In this document: positions 53,141 through 64,000 of the stretch, piece after piece | Position numbering within the stretch: position 1 is the first letter of the stretch | How the letters are laid out: every line of letters starts with the position of its first letter | Origin: Rhynochetos jubatus | Lineage: Eukaryota > Chordata > Aves > Eurypygiformes > Rhynochetidae | Assembly: GCA_027574665.1 (NCBI GenBank) | Contig: CM050648.1 | Coordinates: 65,179,363 to 65,243,362, forward strand | Reading direction: 5' to 3' | DNA length: 64,000 nucleotides | Notes under the pieces: generated by a model | The model's database searches: none | What the model was told of the DNA's origin: nothing | The model's input: the letters and a program-made list of their open reading frames with translations, nothing else | Made by a program: the position numbers and the translations under genes

Positions 53141-55689
53141 GATGTGTCTCATACTTCTTTGACTTACGGGACCAGTAACTGGGCATAGATATTGGGATTC
53201 AAAAAGTACACAAGTACACAAAATCTTTATAATTCAGATTAGCCAACCATTCTTCTGCAGATGATAAATATAGGGCAGGGTATGTATTCATAACACAGAG
53301 TATTATGCCCACATGGTAGCAATGTAACAGGTGTCTGGGGACAGATGCTTTTGAAGCCATCTGTAACACTAATTCCAGCAGAAAACACTGTTTCCTGTGG
53401 GAACAGGGCTTCAGAAACGACACTTTAAGAGGACAAGAAGCCAGATACAGGTATGTAGCTGGGGCTGAGTGTACCAGTCTAGCAACTAGAGAGGAATATT
53501 TACCCGGACACTAAACAACCTCTTCTAATCAAGTTTGAGGATAGATTCTGGCATGTTTTTACTTGTTAATTTTACACTAGTAGCAACTGCATGCTTACTA
53601 GAGTGATACATACTTCTAGAAAGTGACCTTGCTCAACCCTAAAATAGGACTACTCTGGTTTATGTTTTCTTTCCTTCTCTCTCCCTGTTCCTTTCAAGTT
53701 AACAAATTTTCTCCAATTTTGTTATGGCCCTGCCCATGCTGAATCTCCTCATGATTCCCCACCTGCATTTTTCAGCCTTCTGCCTATCCTTGACAGAGGG
53801 CCCAACTAGCTGATAACATTAACAAGCAGAATGCACAGTAGAATTAGGAGTAAGACCCTTGATTTTAATCCATTTCCCTCATCATATGTCAACACTGAGG
53901 TTTCTTCATGGTTCACTCCTGAGAACTTTCTTCTTCCGATCTAATTCAGGTCTGTAGTTTAAAATTAAGATTTCTTCATTATCAACCACCTCCCTTCCTC
54001 AAACTGTATAACTGCTCTACACAAAACCATAGCTCATGGCAGCTTTTCATACTATTAGGCTCAGGCTGTGAGTTCTAGAAGAAGGAGACACAAAACCAGC
54101 TTCTCTCCAAGACAACAGGCAAAGGGACTGCTTCAGCCATGTCCCCTCCATTGCTCATGTTGATCAGAGTTGCTAATGGTACAACCAAAGTAAGACCCAG
54201 AGGGCCAAAGATAGGAAGACCAAGTAAGAAATTCCTTCTGTTTCTCCTTCTGCCTCATCAACAGCTGTGTTTTCTGCTTTCTGATTACTCAGACTTGTCC
54301 ACAGTTCAGACTGCAAAGGTATCGTGGGGAGAAAAATCTTACGGCAATGCCTAATCAGCAGAAAACTCACACTACCTTGAGGAAATAAGGTTAAGTTTGT
54401 GGACTGATGGCAAAGAAGCATCTTTTAACCAGTAAGCAGAAGCAATCTGAGTGGTCTTTGAGAGACAACAAACATGGAGGTCCTTGATGTCATTCTCACA
54501 TAACCACTTTAAAGAGTAGAACTGCACTTTAATGAACCAGGCCTGACTGTTTGTTACCCAGCAGATGTCTGCATATTTAAAATTTCCTCATGGGTAAAAG
54601 AACTATGCAGTTTTGAGTACCGGATGAGTTGATCCAGGGTATGTTATTATTCTGATCTAGCCTGGTGGTCTCTAGAAGAACAAAATTCTATTTTTAGCTT
54701 ATTTTCTTCTTTCTTAATCTTCCCACAAGCATTTAAATCAGAATTGTCATTAAATTATGCTTCAGTGTTACTGGACACATTTCTGACTTTTGATGTGCTT
54801 CTTTCATCTTTACACTTGTGTCCAGATATTTGGGTATCTGGTTCTGTATGCTTACAAGTTTCCACAGGAGCATGAGTTTTCTACAGTTTCAAGGTGGTTC
54901 GTATTGTTTCCTACCACTGACAAAGACTTCAGCCTCAGCCTAATTACTGACATTGGTTCAGAGCCAACATGTAGATGAAAGCACTAAATGAAGTAACAGA
55001 CTCTTCACCTGTATGTATCAGAAATAAAATATCGTTGTTGTTTTGGGGCCACATATGTCACTGAACTCCTGACAGAACAGTTACAAGACAGAATCTAGTT
55101 AAAGTCAGTTTTACTAATGCAGTTCTTAATGCCCAACCGGGAAGACAATCCAGGTCAATTATAGGCTGGATCATGAAGACTCACAGGTCTAGCATACTCC
55201 TTGATCTGGAAAACAGTAGGATGTTTGAGGCAGTTTATTTTAGTAGCACACATATCCAAACTCTCTCACACCTAACTCCCTCATCAGACTGTTTCCAAGA
55301 TGTTCAGTCTCCTGGCAGTGCCAGCTAGAGAAGCAGCCACGATTTGAAGGGGCAAGAAAACGCTTCCAGAATTGCAATTTACCTCTACTGCCGAAGCAGC
55401 GGAACTGACTTTTAAAGAGGAACAAAAGAAGCCCTGCATCTCTGGGTGTCCTTCTCTTGTCTATAACAGAAGTGAAATAAGCTCTAGATGTACGCCAAAA
55501 AGAGAAGTAAGATGAAGAAAAACACTCTTCCAGGGTTCTATCTGAGTGTTCTGCTTCTTAGCCTCCCTACTGCTTGGAGCAGGACCCCACGGCTCTGTGT
55601 ATGTCAAGGAAATCCAAAGCATTGCTTTTCCACCTGGTAAGGGCATGAATATGGGAATATTATGTGTCTCTTCATGGCAAAAGGGATTA

Positions 55690-55907
55690 TGAGAAAGCAA
55701 TCATCACTCCTATCTTCAAAGAAACCGAATGTCATGTCAAGAACAAGAAGGAAGATCCAGGGAACTAAAGGCTGGTCAGCCTCACATAAGTGCCTGTAAC
55801 AGTGATGGAGCAACAATCCTGGAAGCCATTTCCAAACACGTGAAGGACAAGGAGGTGATTGTAAGTAGTCGACGTGGATTTAGATACTGGAAGTCATGCT
55901 TAACCAA
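55690..55907 (+). mobile_element. CR1: CR1 LINE ORF2 fragment, 5' part (split by LTR)
   Basis: This codes in decayed form for the beginning of the CR1 reverse-transcriptase domain. A frame here reads ILEAISKHVKDKEVI, then SS..GF, and finishes KSCLTN just before 55908, a block typical of CR1 polymerase. Upstream, PIFK-type sequence (55710-55725) is recognisable, with an apparent small duplication or frame break near 55725-55745. The copy is interrupted at 55908 by a solo LTR and resumes at 56496. Frame breaks make it a dead retrotransposon. Confidence 0.9.
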
Positions 55908-56077
55908 TGTGCTGATTTTGACTGTGATAAAGTTACTTTTCTTCTCAGTAGCTAGAGTGAGGCTATGTTTTGGATTTGTGCTAAGAATTTTGATAACACA
56001 CTGATACTTTAGTTGTTGCTAAGAAATGTTTATGTTACGCCAAGGACTTTTTCAGTTTCTCATACTAACCTTGTATT

Positions 56078-56105
56078 CCCAGCTTCTTCTCTACAAGAAG
56101 CTGGG
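56078..56105 (+). repeat. Perfect 11-bp hairpin in LTR U3
   Basis: Arms CCCAGCTTCTT (56078-56088) and AAGAAGCTGGG (56095-56105) flank CTCTAC. The other LTR copy (40 kb) does not have this palindrome at the matching place, so it probably arose in this copy or its subfamily by local duplication. Confidence 0.8.
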
Positions 56106-56177
56106 AGGAGACACAGCTGGAATGGCTGACCCAAACTGACCAAAGGGATATTTCATGCCATATGATGTCCTGCTCTG

Positions 56178-56185
56178 TATATAAA
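56178..56185 (+). promoter_or_regulatory. LTR TATA box
   Basis: TATATAAA lies about 270 bp into the LTR, the same relative place as in the 40-kb copy. The CRE-like word upstream is more decayed here (TGATGTCC at about 56163-56170). Confidence 0.6.
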
Positions 56186-56344
56186 CTGAAAGGAGTTTGC
56201 CGGGGGTGTGGATTGCTGCTTGGGGACTGACTGGGCATTGGTCTGCAGATGGTGAGCAGCTGTATCACATGGGTTTTTTTCCCTGAGTTATGTCTCCCTT
56301 TTTTGTTGCTGTTGTTTTCCTTTTCATTATATATTATTATCATC

Positions 56345-56360
56345 AGTAGTAGTAGTAGTA
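56345..56360 (+). repeat. (AGT)5 microsatellite in LTR
   Basis: Five AGT units occur in the T-rich part of the LTR, corresponding to the ATT/ACT stretch of the 40-kb copy. Confidence 0.8.
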
Positions 56361-56495
56361 TCACTATTTTATTTCAATTATTAAACCGTTCTTACCTCAA
56401 CCCATGAGTTTTATTACCTTTTCTTACCTCTTACCTGAGGGAGGTGAGCAAGTGGCTGTGTAGTGCTTGCTTGCTGACAAGGTTAAACCACAACA

Positions 56496-57360
56496 ACCAA
56501 CCAGATAGCCTCCTACAATGAAATTACTACCTGGCCAGATGATGGGAAAAGTAATTAATGAATGAAGTTTGCCTCAACAAGCTCATAGGCAAGCTGACAA
56601 AGTATGGGTTCAAATAACTGGACAGTGATGTGAATTGAAAGTGGCAGAACAGCGAGGCCCAGAGGGTTGTCATCAGTGGCACAAAGTCCAGTTTGAGTCA
56701 AATCACTAGTAGTGTACCCCAGAGGTCAATACTGGGGCCAATATTGTTCAACCTTTTCATGAAGTACTTAGAAGATGGGGCAGAGTAAACCCTCAGAAAG
56801 TTCAGAGATGACACAAAATTGGGAGAAGTGACTTCAGCAAGATGGGGAACTGGGAAGAGAGGAATCTGAGGAAGTTCAACAAAGGTAAATGCCAAGTCCT
56901 CCCAATGGGCAGGAATAACCCCAGGCACCAATAAATACTAGGGCTGACTTTCTGGATAGCAGCTCAGTAGAGAAATACTTTGGTGTCCTGGTGGACAAGC
57001 ACAAGCCAGAAACACACTACTGCAGCAAAGGCGACCAACAGCATTTAGGGCAGCATCAGAACAGCATTGCCAGCACATTGAAGGAGGTGACCCTTTCTAG
57101 CTACTCAACACTGATGAGGCCTACCTGAAATACTGTGTCCAGTGCTGGGCTCCACACTATAAGAGAGAGATGGACTTCCTGGAACAAGTCCAGTGAAGGG
57201 TAACAGAGATGAGTAAGGGACCAGAGTATCTCATACGAGGAGAGCTGACTCTTCTGCCTGGAAAAGAGAAGGCACAGGGAAACCTCATCAGTGTGTGTAG
57301 ATACCTGATGGGAGTGACTAAAGAAGAACCAGACTGCTCTCAGTAGTGCCCAGTGACAGG
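56496..57360 (+). pseudogene. CR1: CR1 LINE reverse-transcriptase fragment, 3' part
   Basis: This continues the CR1 ORF2 broken at 55907. It encodes the reverse-transcriptase core in decayed form: VPQRSILGPILFNLF at 56714-56758 (family pattern VPQGSxLGP) and FRDDTKLG at 56801-56824 (family FADDTKLG, the catalytic Asp pair). An in-frame TAA at 56786-56788 lies between these two motifs. The C-terminal region follows, with VLVDKHKPE-type sequence near 56986-57012, then an EYCVQCWAP-like stretch near 57130. Compared with the family, a segment just after the LTR insertion point appears deleted. The copy stops at 57360 (AGTGCCCAGTGACAGG) without the 3' region or CR1 tail. It is inactive. Confidence 0.9.
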
Positions 57361-60300
57361 ATTCTGATATTCAAATATTGGTTTGGACATTTGGAAAACT
57401 TTTTTCAGTAACTTCATAAGTAAAAGATCCAATCATATTTTTAATCTTTCAGAATGAAAATGACTGCAGAATATTGTTTTCAAGCAAATTTCATTCATTT
57501 AACTCTATGTTTGTTTTGGTTTGAACACTGTAAAACTTTCATTTTTAAATGATGAATGATGGACTTCTGTCAGATACTTTTCAGAAAGTAGAATTTTTGT
57601 TTCCTGGAAGACTGACATTTTAACATTTTCCCCCTTTTAAACTGAAGCATGGTAAATGTTTCCCCTAGGACGTTTTTCATTAACTTAAGGTCAACTTATA
57701 TGAAAAGTTTTAATTCTGACTTCTTTTTTTTTTTTTGTGCCTAATTTATAATATCAAACACAGTCCTGAATGAAATGTTGTTCCAAAATGAAACGTCCAA
57801 ATATTCTGTCATGACAAGATTATGAAAAAAGTTATCAAAAAGCTTTGTTTTGATTGAAAGCAAAACAAACGAAGTATAGTCAATCCTGACACATTCCCAC
57901 AGAACATTTACAACCAAATTAATTGGCATTTTCTCACTGATAAACATTCTGCTCAAAACTTCTGAGCCCCCTCCACTGACAAGTGCATGAAATCCTTGCT
58001 CTGTCCCAGGCAATCCACCATACATACACTCATCTTGTTGAGCTGACAAGATGTCTATTGAAAATGACGACATCTTTAAGGTGGGATCACATTGCTATAT
58101 TTCTATAACATAGGTAAAATAAGGAGGAAAAGCAGAGAAACTATTCCCAGAGGGGTGTCTCAGATGGATAGTTTCTCCCTGTGCTTCTCCTGAGACATGT
58201 TTATCCATTGGTTTGGCTCCAAACCATACAAGTAACATCTAGTTCTTTAATTAGTCATTTAATATTACTGCACATATACATGGAAGATTTTGGATATTCA
58301 TCAACTAATAAAACTAACCTGTGGGAAAAAACATAATGGAGTTAATGGGGTGGTTTTGAACCATTATCTTTAAAAATGTTCAAAACTGGTCTCAAAATCT
58401 GCTACCAGAATGATGCAAATTAACTGTGAAAGCTTGCTGATGCACACCAGGCTTCGCTTAACCATGTTAAAACATCGTATATGTTTTACCATGATTTACA
58501 CAGTTTGCTGCTATAGATTTTTATATTCACATTAGTTTTTGAAAGGTGATCTACTTTTGAAACTTTCTGCATTGTTTTTAATTTTAATAATTTTAGATTA
58601 ATTGTTTAAAAAACAGACAAGAAATTACTGCCCTCCATTCCTATTCAAGCAACTCATCAGAGACTTACTAACACCAGGAAATTTTCCAGTTTTGTCCCCA
58701 ACTCCCCTTCTAGGATGACTCGCTGTAAAGATCTCTGCCCCTACCCCTAGAAACAAAGGTTCCTGCAGGACCCCATCGAAAGCTGAATGGTAAATGTTCA
58801 CACGGGATCTCTTTAGCAGATTCACTTCACACTTGTCTAAAGTCTTAAACGTTTTGTTGCTAATAAATTTTAGACTATTATATGACCATATCAGAAAGGA
58901 GAGTCCCACGGAAGCTGTAAGATGGAAGGTATATGTACACAGTATATAATATTTTCACATAGTGAACTGTAACTGGCACGAGCAGAAAACTTTAGTCACA
59001 ACTGAACCCAAACAGGAAACTAAAGCATAACATGTGTTGTTTTGGCTCCGTTATGTATAATTTTGCATGAAGTACACCAGTTTATTCAAGCAGAAGGGCC
59101 TCTACAGATCCACAGATCTCGACAGATATGACAGGAAGAACTGAATATACAGTGGTGACCACTACACGCAAATATTCTGAATATAACAAACAGAGAGTTA
59201 CATCTGAGACACAGGTTTCAGAGAGTGCACAGGTAATAGGCATACAATCTAGCTCCTGTTAGGTAGAAACTTATGACAATATTGACTTTATAATGACAAG
59301 TGGCAAGATAGAAAACAAGAGTATTGACAAAACAGCTTTTATTTTCCTCTGATGTCATCTGGTCATGTCACTCATCACAGTTAAATCCAATGTCTAATTG
59401 CAACAAACTATTACGAACAGCATTCATAAATTTATTACATGGTGCTATGCCAAGCCTACACGTGCTCTAGTCATTTCTACTTCTACAACTATCCATGTCT
59501 AAAGTCCCCTGCACCTCAAAAGGACTGGGATTGTGGACAAAAAGTGTGCATGCATATGTAATGTGTAATATCATAGAAAACATAAGCACACATTTTTTCT
59601 TGTCTATATGTGTACCCTTACCTTTGTCACATTTTTCTGTTTCCTACACGATCCTATTAGATCTTACAATTTCATCCGTGAAAAGGACTGAAGTTTGAAA
59701 AAGCAGGAATCTTGCACCTTTTGCTCCATTTATACATGTGGAAGATGACTGCAAAATGCAAGCAAAACACAGTGTCGTCAGTATGAAAATGTTTCACAGC
59801 CACATTTCATGAGCAGAGACAAGTGTAGGAATGTCAGTCAATGAAATACTGTCTTCTGTTTCACATCATTCACATATTGGGCACTTTTCTCCCTTTGGAA
59901 AAGAAATTTTCCAACCATCATACACAATAAATATATACAGTCCATACATACTTAGTCCCTGCTACAGACAGGGACTACAGACTCTTTTCCTTACGTCATT
60001 ATTTCTGATTGTCCTTCTTTTTGCTCAGTCAATACTTCCAGCATAGAGAAAAAAAAAAGGAAAAAAAATAAACAACTCAAGAAAACTATTTCACTTCATT
60101 ATTTGACCAACTAATAATAAAATAAGTAACTGCTGACAGATTTGGACGGGTACGTTTTTCACATGGTGTCTTCTTCAGCATTCCTACTAAATATCTTTTT
60201 AATTTTACCCTACATATGTGAAACAAGGACACAGCAACCAATACTCGGGTATATTTTTCAGTACTCTGTTGATCTCATTAGACCATATTTTGGCATGAAT

Positions 60301-62140
60301 TTTTAAGGGGTTCCCTATGATTTTTAAACTCCACACCTTCCATTCATCTTAAAAGGGATGCCTACATTGCCAAAAGTTTTCATAAATGTTTTTGATAAGC
60401 ATTCACTTCCTTGCTTTCAACTCAGCACTTCTGGGATCTTTTGCAATTATTCCTTCCTCATGTCTACTGTGATCTTCAAAGCTGTTAACAGACTAACTGT
60501 GGGCAAAATGAAAGATCATCTTTGCATGTACAGAGTCAATTCTCCACTGTCTTAACTGGCACAGTTCCATTCAACAGCTCCTTTGGCACCCACAGTACCC
60601 TGTTTCTTTACACTGGAGCTTGGCCTACAGCTTAACTGCCCTTTCTCTCACAGCACATATATCCATTTTACTTTCTTGGTATTTTCTGTATGTAATTTCT
60701 TAACACTTTAAGAAATAGGCATTAACTTACTGAAGGAATAATGATTTCAAGCATGCATCCCGATCTAGTGCACGAGTGCATTCACATGAACACTTGCACA
60801 AAAATAAAAAAAAACTTCATGCACATTTGCACTCAAGGCTGCTCTACAGGCTGTTCAGCTGCTGCAATATCTCAGACAAACAAAACTGAATGAACTAAAA
60901 AGGTCTCTGACCTCCCTTATCTTCAAGTCTCAGTTCTGTGCTGCTGTCTTGACTATTAGAGTCTTCCCTTTGTTCTCCAGGTGTTATATTGTCTGAGTTT
61001 TTAAACCTACAAACAAGCTACTTCCCTGTCTTTCTACTTTATTCTTGGCATTAACATTCCACTTCCAGCAAGAAAAACACTATGCAGTTTCTTTAACTGC
61101 ATCTAATGTTAATCACTTTCCTTAGGCGTGCAAGTTGGAACTGCTGGTGTCCCCCTGAGCCCTTTCCTGTGGCAGTGCTTTAGCTTTTTCAGAAAGGTAC
61201 CTGTGACACGGGGAGCAGAAATTCTCTGACACAATTTCTCTCTCCTTTAAAAAGGCTTTGGTTTTCCTTGTCAATAGCTCCTACGCTTCAGATACCTCAA
61301 CCCTCCTCCCATTCATGCTGTAGGTTGCAGTATTTCTTCAGTGACCTCTTTGCCTCGTTACCCTAGGGATGGTTGCCCAGGCTTTTCCAAACAGGGATAT
61401 AATCATGTTCAGCTGGGGTTTTTTTGGTTTTCTTTGTTTAAGATGTTCTCCCTCCAGTTAAAAAAGTATCCATGAACATTAAACCAGCTCGGGCCTGACA
61501 CATGCAGCCAACATCAACAGAATGCATAGTCTTTAAGATGGTAAAAAGGCACTGTCATACCCATCTGAAGAGGTGTGTGCAGGCACAGAAGCAGAGGGAA
61601 TAAGTTCCTCTAGTGCTGCACCACGCGTGCCTCTGCTTAGTGCCTATGCAGTCCAGCAGATGTTGGTGTCAGCTGGGCAATGCTGCCAGGTCACGATGAG
61701 GAGAGGAAGTACCAGCACAGGACTGTAAGTTCACAGTTGTTCCAAAGCAAGAGAGAGGCGTGAGGAGCAGGGAAGAAACATGAACCTGTGGCATGTGATT
61801 AACCATGTGGTGAACGAGGTAGGAGTCATCTACTGAGGACAGCACACAACACAGACCTGTACTGTCCCTAGGCTGGCACCTGCCCAATACCTCCTTCCAA
61901 CCCACGTATGCCACATTTCCCTTTGGAAATGAACAACTAGCTAATGTCTTATTGCTTAGAAAGGGGGGGTCATAGGACAGGAGATTCTTGCTTTTTCCCA
62001 TTTTGCTGCCTTTCTTCTTTTACTTTCAAACTGATAGGTGCTTCCTTCTACTGTGATGCTGGATCCAATACAATCCCCTTTTTTCTTTTCTCCTCCATCC
62101 TCACCTGAGTCTTTCTACTGCCTCTCTTACATTGCAAAAG
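57361..62140. other. Unannotated AT-rich sequence
   Basis: No gene or recognised element is visible over 4.8 kb. A 14-base T run lies near 57723-57736, and purine-rich A runs lie near 60050-60070. Frames of up to 110 codons (57741-58073 and 61669-62001, minus strand) have no domain I know. Confidence 0.55.
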
Positions 62141-62424
62141 TAGAATCACAGAATAGTTAAGACTGGAAGGAACTGATCATCTAGTCTACTCCCCCTCCTC
62201 AAAGCAGACTCAGTCATAGTAGGTTGCTCATGGCTGTGTCCAGTCAGGTTTTGTCTATATCACCAAAGATAGACTCCACAACGTTTCTCAGCAACTTGTT
62301 CCAGTGTTTGACCACCCCCACAGCACAAAACCCTAAATATTTTATTGTGTTTAAATGGAATTTCTTTTATGACAATTTCTGCCCATTGCCTCTTGTCCTT
62401 TCACTGCAAATCACTGAGCAGAAG
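62141..62424 (-). mobile_element. CR1: CR1 LINE 3' region of an internally deleted copy
   Basis: The plus strand begins TAGAATCACAGAATAG and then shows GACTGGAAGGAACTGATCAT, GTCCAGTCAGGTTTTG, CCTCTTGTCC and the other blocks expected for the complement of a CR1 3' end. On the minus strand it reads into AGGACAAGAGGCAATGGGC, part of the end of ORF2. At about 62421-62430 the sequence switches directly to the endonuclease part of ORF2, so some 2 kb of a full CR1 are absent. Confidence 0.88.
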
Positions 62425-62890
62425 CTGCCCATGAGATTTACATTCTTAACCAGTTCTTTCTTGTTTCTAAGTACGACGTACAGCGGAGTGCTTGTCATCT
62501 CCTCAATCACCTGTGTTAGAAAGCTGCCATTAATGCATTCCAGAAACCTCCTGGACCATTTGTGCCCTTCTCTGTTGTCCTTCCAGCAGATATTGTGGTG
62601 GTTGAAGTTCTCTTGTAAGCATCAGGGCTGGTGAACCAGAGGTTTTTTCTTGTTGCCTGAAGAAGGCATCATCCTGACAGGCAGTCCATAGCAGACACCC
62701 GCTGCAACACTGCCCACATCAATCTGCCCTCTAATCCTAACCCCTAAGTTCTTGGCTGGTTCATGATCCATCCCAAGGCAGAGTCCATGCATTCTCACTG
62801 CTCTCTCACACGAAGGGCAACTTCCCATCCTCTCCTTCCCAGCCTTTCCTTCCAAACAGCCTGTATCCAGCACCCCTCCGTTACCACAGT
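62425..62890 (-). pseudogene. CR1: CR1 LINE endonuclease-domain remnant
   Basis: The minus strand carries pieces of the CR1 ORF2 apurinic-like endonuclease in correct order but different frames: GRRGWEVALRVREQ (about 62797-62838), GVRIRGQIDVGSVAAGVCYG (about 62680-62745), ENFNHHNICWKDN (about 62570-62610), then FLTQVIEE (about 62500-62525) and a NKKELV stretch (near 62450). The family motif GDFNHPDICW is ENFNHHNICW here, so the Asp of GDFN is replaced. Together with the frameshifts this shows an inactive copy. The left end passes straight into the CR1 3' region at about 62425, and the right end fades near 62890. Frames of 101 codons (62622-62927) and 63 codons (62795-62986) are parts of this remnant and not separate genes. 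Confidence 0.85.
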
Positions 62891-64000
62891 CCTTAGCCTG
62901 AGCAGAACAGATGGAAACAGGAGCCAAAGAGACTCCGCCATGTTTGCCTTGCCGTTACTTCTGGTGCCTAGGATAGGTGTCCCCACTGGCCTGGCTTTAC
63001 AGCAAACAAGTCTGTGTAATTAAGTGCGTTTATACATGCCTAAGAATGGCCAGAGGGAGAAGCAGTGCTCCAGATGGGAAAGACAAAGATAATGCAGTAT
63101 GCTGCATACGTATACTCCTATTAGTGAGGAAAGGAAAGCGAGGTAAGCAGATGGAAACATCTGCTGCAAAAAAAAAAACACACTGGAGAGAGAACTAGAG
63201 AGTGATGCATGTTCCAGCTCTCTGTAAGGTCTGGAACTGCAGGACAAAACAAGAAACACAAGACAGGGAGGAGACAAAGGAGTAGGGGTACAAGTGGGAC
63301 CAAGGGCAGATAGACACCAGAACAGAAATGCTATGCCCAATTTCTTGCCCACTGAGAAAGTCAGTGCATCTGTCAGCAGACAGTCTACAAGTGGAGTTTA
63401 GAAGGAGCTCCTGTTGCCGTAAAATTGCCAGTTACGCTCAACCTACCCATTTTAGCACCTTCAGTATTGGAGCAGATGCGGTGCATGCCCTGCAGGCCAA
63501 GCAAATCGTTCATGTGCCATATTTTGCACAAGAATACAATCTGACTGTGATTTCTTACGCAAACATAAAAGCATACAAAAACATATTGGCTATTTCACTG
63601 GGAGGCTGCAGTGAGTGCAGCCATTTCCTCGCAACCAGAGACACTTGGGAAAAATCACAGCCACGCAGTCCCAAAACATGAGTCACAAACCAGGTGGACT
63701 TCTCACCTCCAAAAACTTCAGTCACAGTTTCTGCAACATGAAGCTGGTAAGGACTTTTCAGTGGCAAACAGCAGGGCAAATAGGGACAGTTTGCATGCTG
63801 AGTGCACTTTTAGAGAAAGTCTACAGGTAGAGCCATTTTTACCAGGCCTTTTAGAGGCTGTATAATAATAGTGAGTTAAGGAATGTCATCTGGGCCACAT
63901 CATCCTCTTTGTTCTCATGGTCAATGAATAAAATGCCTGAAATTAAAGCTGCATTGTTCCATTTGGTGGACACATAACTAGTTGAACCACACAATGAATT
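62891..64000. other. Unannotated sequence at window end
   Basis: No gene is recognised. A 117-codon plus-strand frame (63328-63681) and a 110-codon minus-strand frame (63020-63352) have no identifiable domain. An 11-base A run lies at about 63167-63177. Whether a flanking gene begins beyond the edge cannot be told. Confidence 0.5.

Larger units (their letters stand above)
50094..55689. other. Unannotated AT-rich sequence
   Basis: No gene is recognised. A (TCAG)n run lies at 51945-51965 and an 18-base T run at 53123-53140. Frames of up to 99 codons show no domains. Confidence 0.55.
55908..56495 (+). mobile_element. Solo LTR inserted within CR1
   Basis: This is a 588-bp LTR from TGTGC at 55908 to CAACA at 56495, of the same family as 40082-40737. 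Shared blocks include GATAACACACTGAT, GCTGACCCAAACTG, a TATA box, GACTGGGCATTGGT, CTCAACCCATGA and GGTTAAACCA. It is flanked by an exact 5-bp duplication, ACCAA (55903-55907 and 56496-56500), and the CR1 sequence continues in register across it. No internal retroviral sequence remains, so the provirus collapsed to one LTR by recombination between its LTRs. The polyadenylation hexamer ATTAAA is at 56380-56385. Confidence 0.92.

Overview
This window looks like non-coding DNA from a bird, most likely a lineage outside the chicken group. The base composition is AT-rich, no protein-coding gene can be supported, and the recognisable content is almost entirely avian transposable-element debris. The diagnostic elements are several CR1 LINE copies, whose 3' ends carry the typical bird CR1 tail, and long-terminal-repeat (LTR) insertions of endogenous-retrovirus families that I recognise from memory of bird genomes. 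The assignment to a bird is strong. The placement outside the chicken group is a weaker inference from the LTR family.

Layout. Positions 1-2663 are unannotated. A 610-bp sequence at 2664-3273 recurs inverted at 8990-9599 with only two mismatches and no indels, around a 5.7-kb spacer. Positions 9600-15556 are unannotated apart from a compact cluster of interlocking hairpins at 13889-13957. A 3' CR1 fragment lies at 15557-15836 and a small CpG cluster at 16870-17100. An ERVL-like LTR occupies about 19430-20140. CR1 3' tails lie at 26578-26695 and 32586-32662, and a weak reverse-transcriptase relic lies near 31195-31275. A GC-rich block of unknown origin spans about 33450-34240. A 656-bp solo LTR lies at 40082-40737 and another CR1 tail at 44761-45100.

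The right part holds a CR1 ORF2 fragment (55690-57360) split by a 588-bp solo LTR of the same family as the 40-kb copy, with a clean 5-bp target duplication. It ends with a minus-strand CR1 in which the endonuclease region is joined directly to the 3' region (62141-62890), so the reverse-transcriptase part is missing.

The remaining intervals contain microsatellites, homopolymer runs and short open frames of the size expected by chance. I see no tRNA or rRNA gene, no CRISPR array and no bacterial-type feature. Enhancers, lncRNA exons or introns of a flanking gene could be present but cannot be recognised from one sequence. The observations most worth a second look are the near-identical inverted repeat, the internally deleted CR1, the nested LTR and the hairpin cluster.
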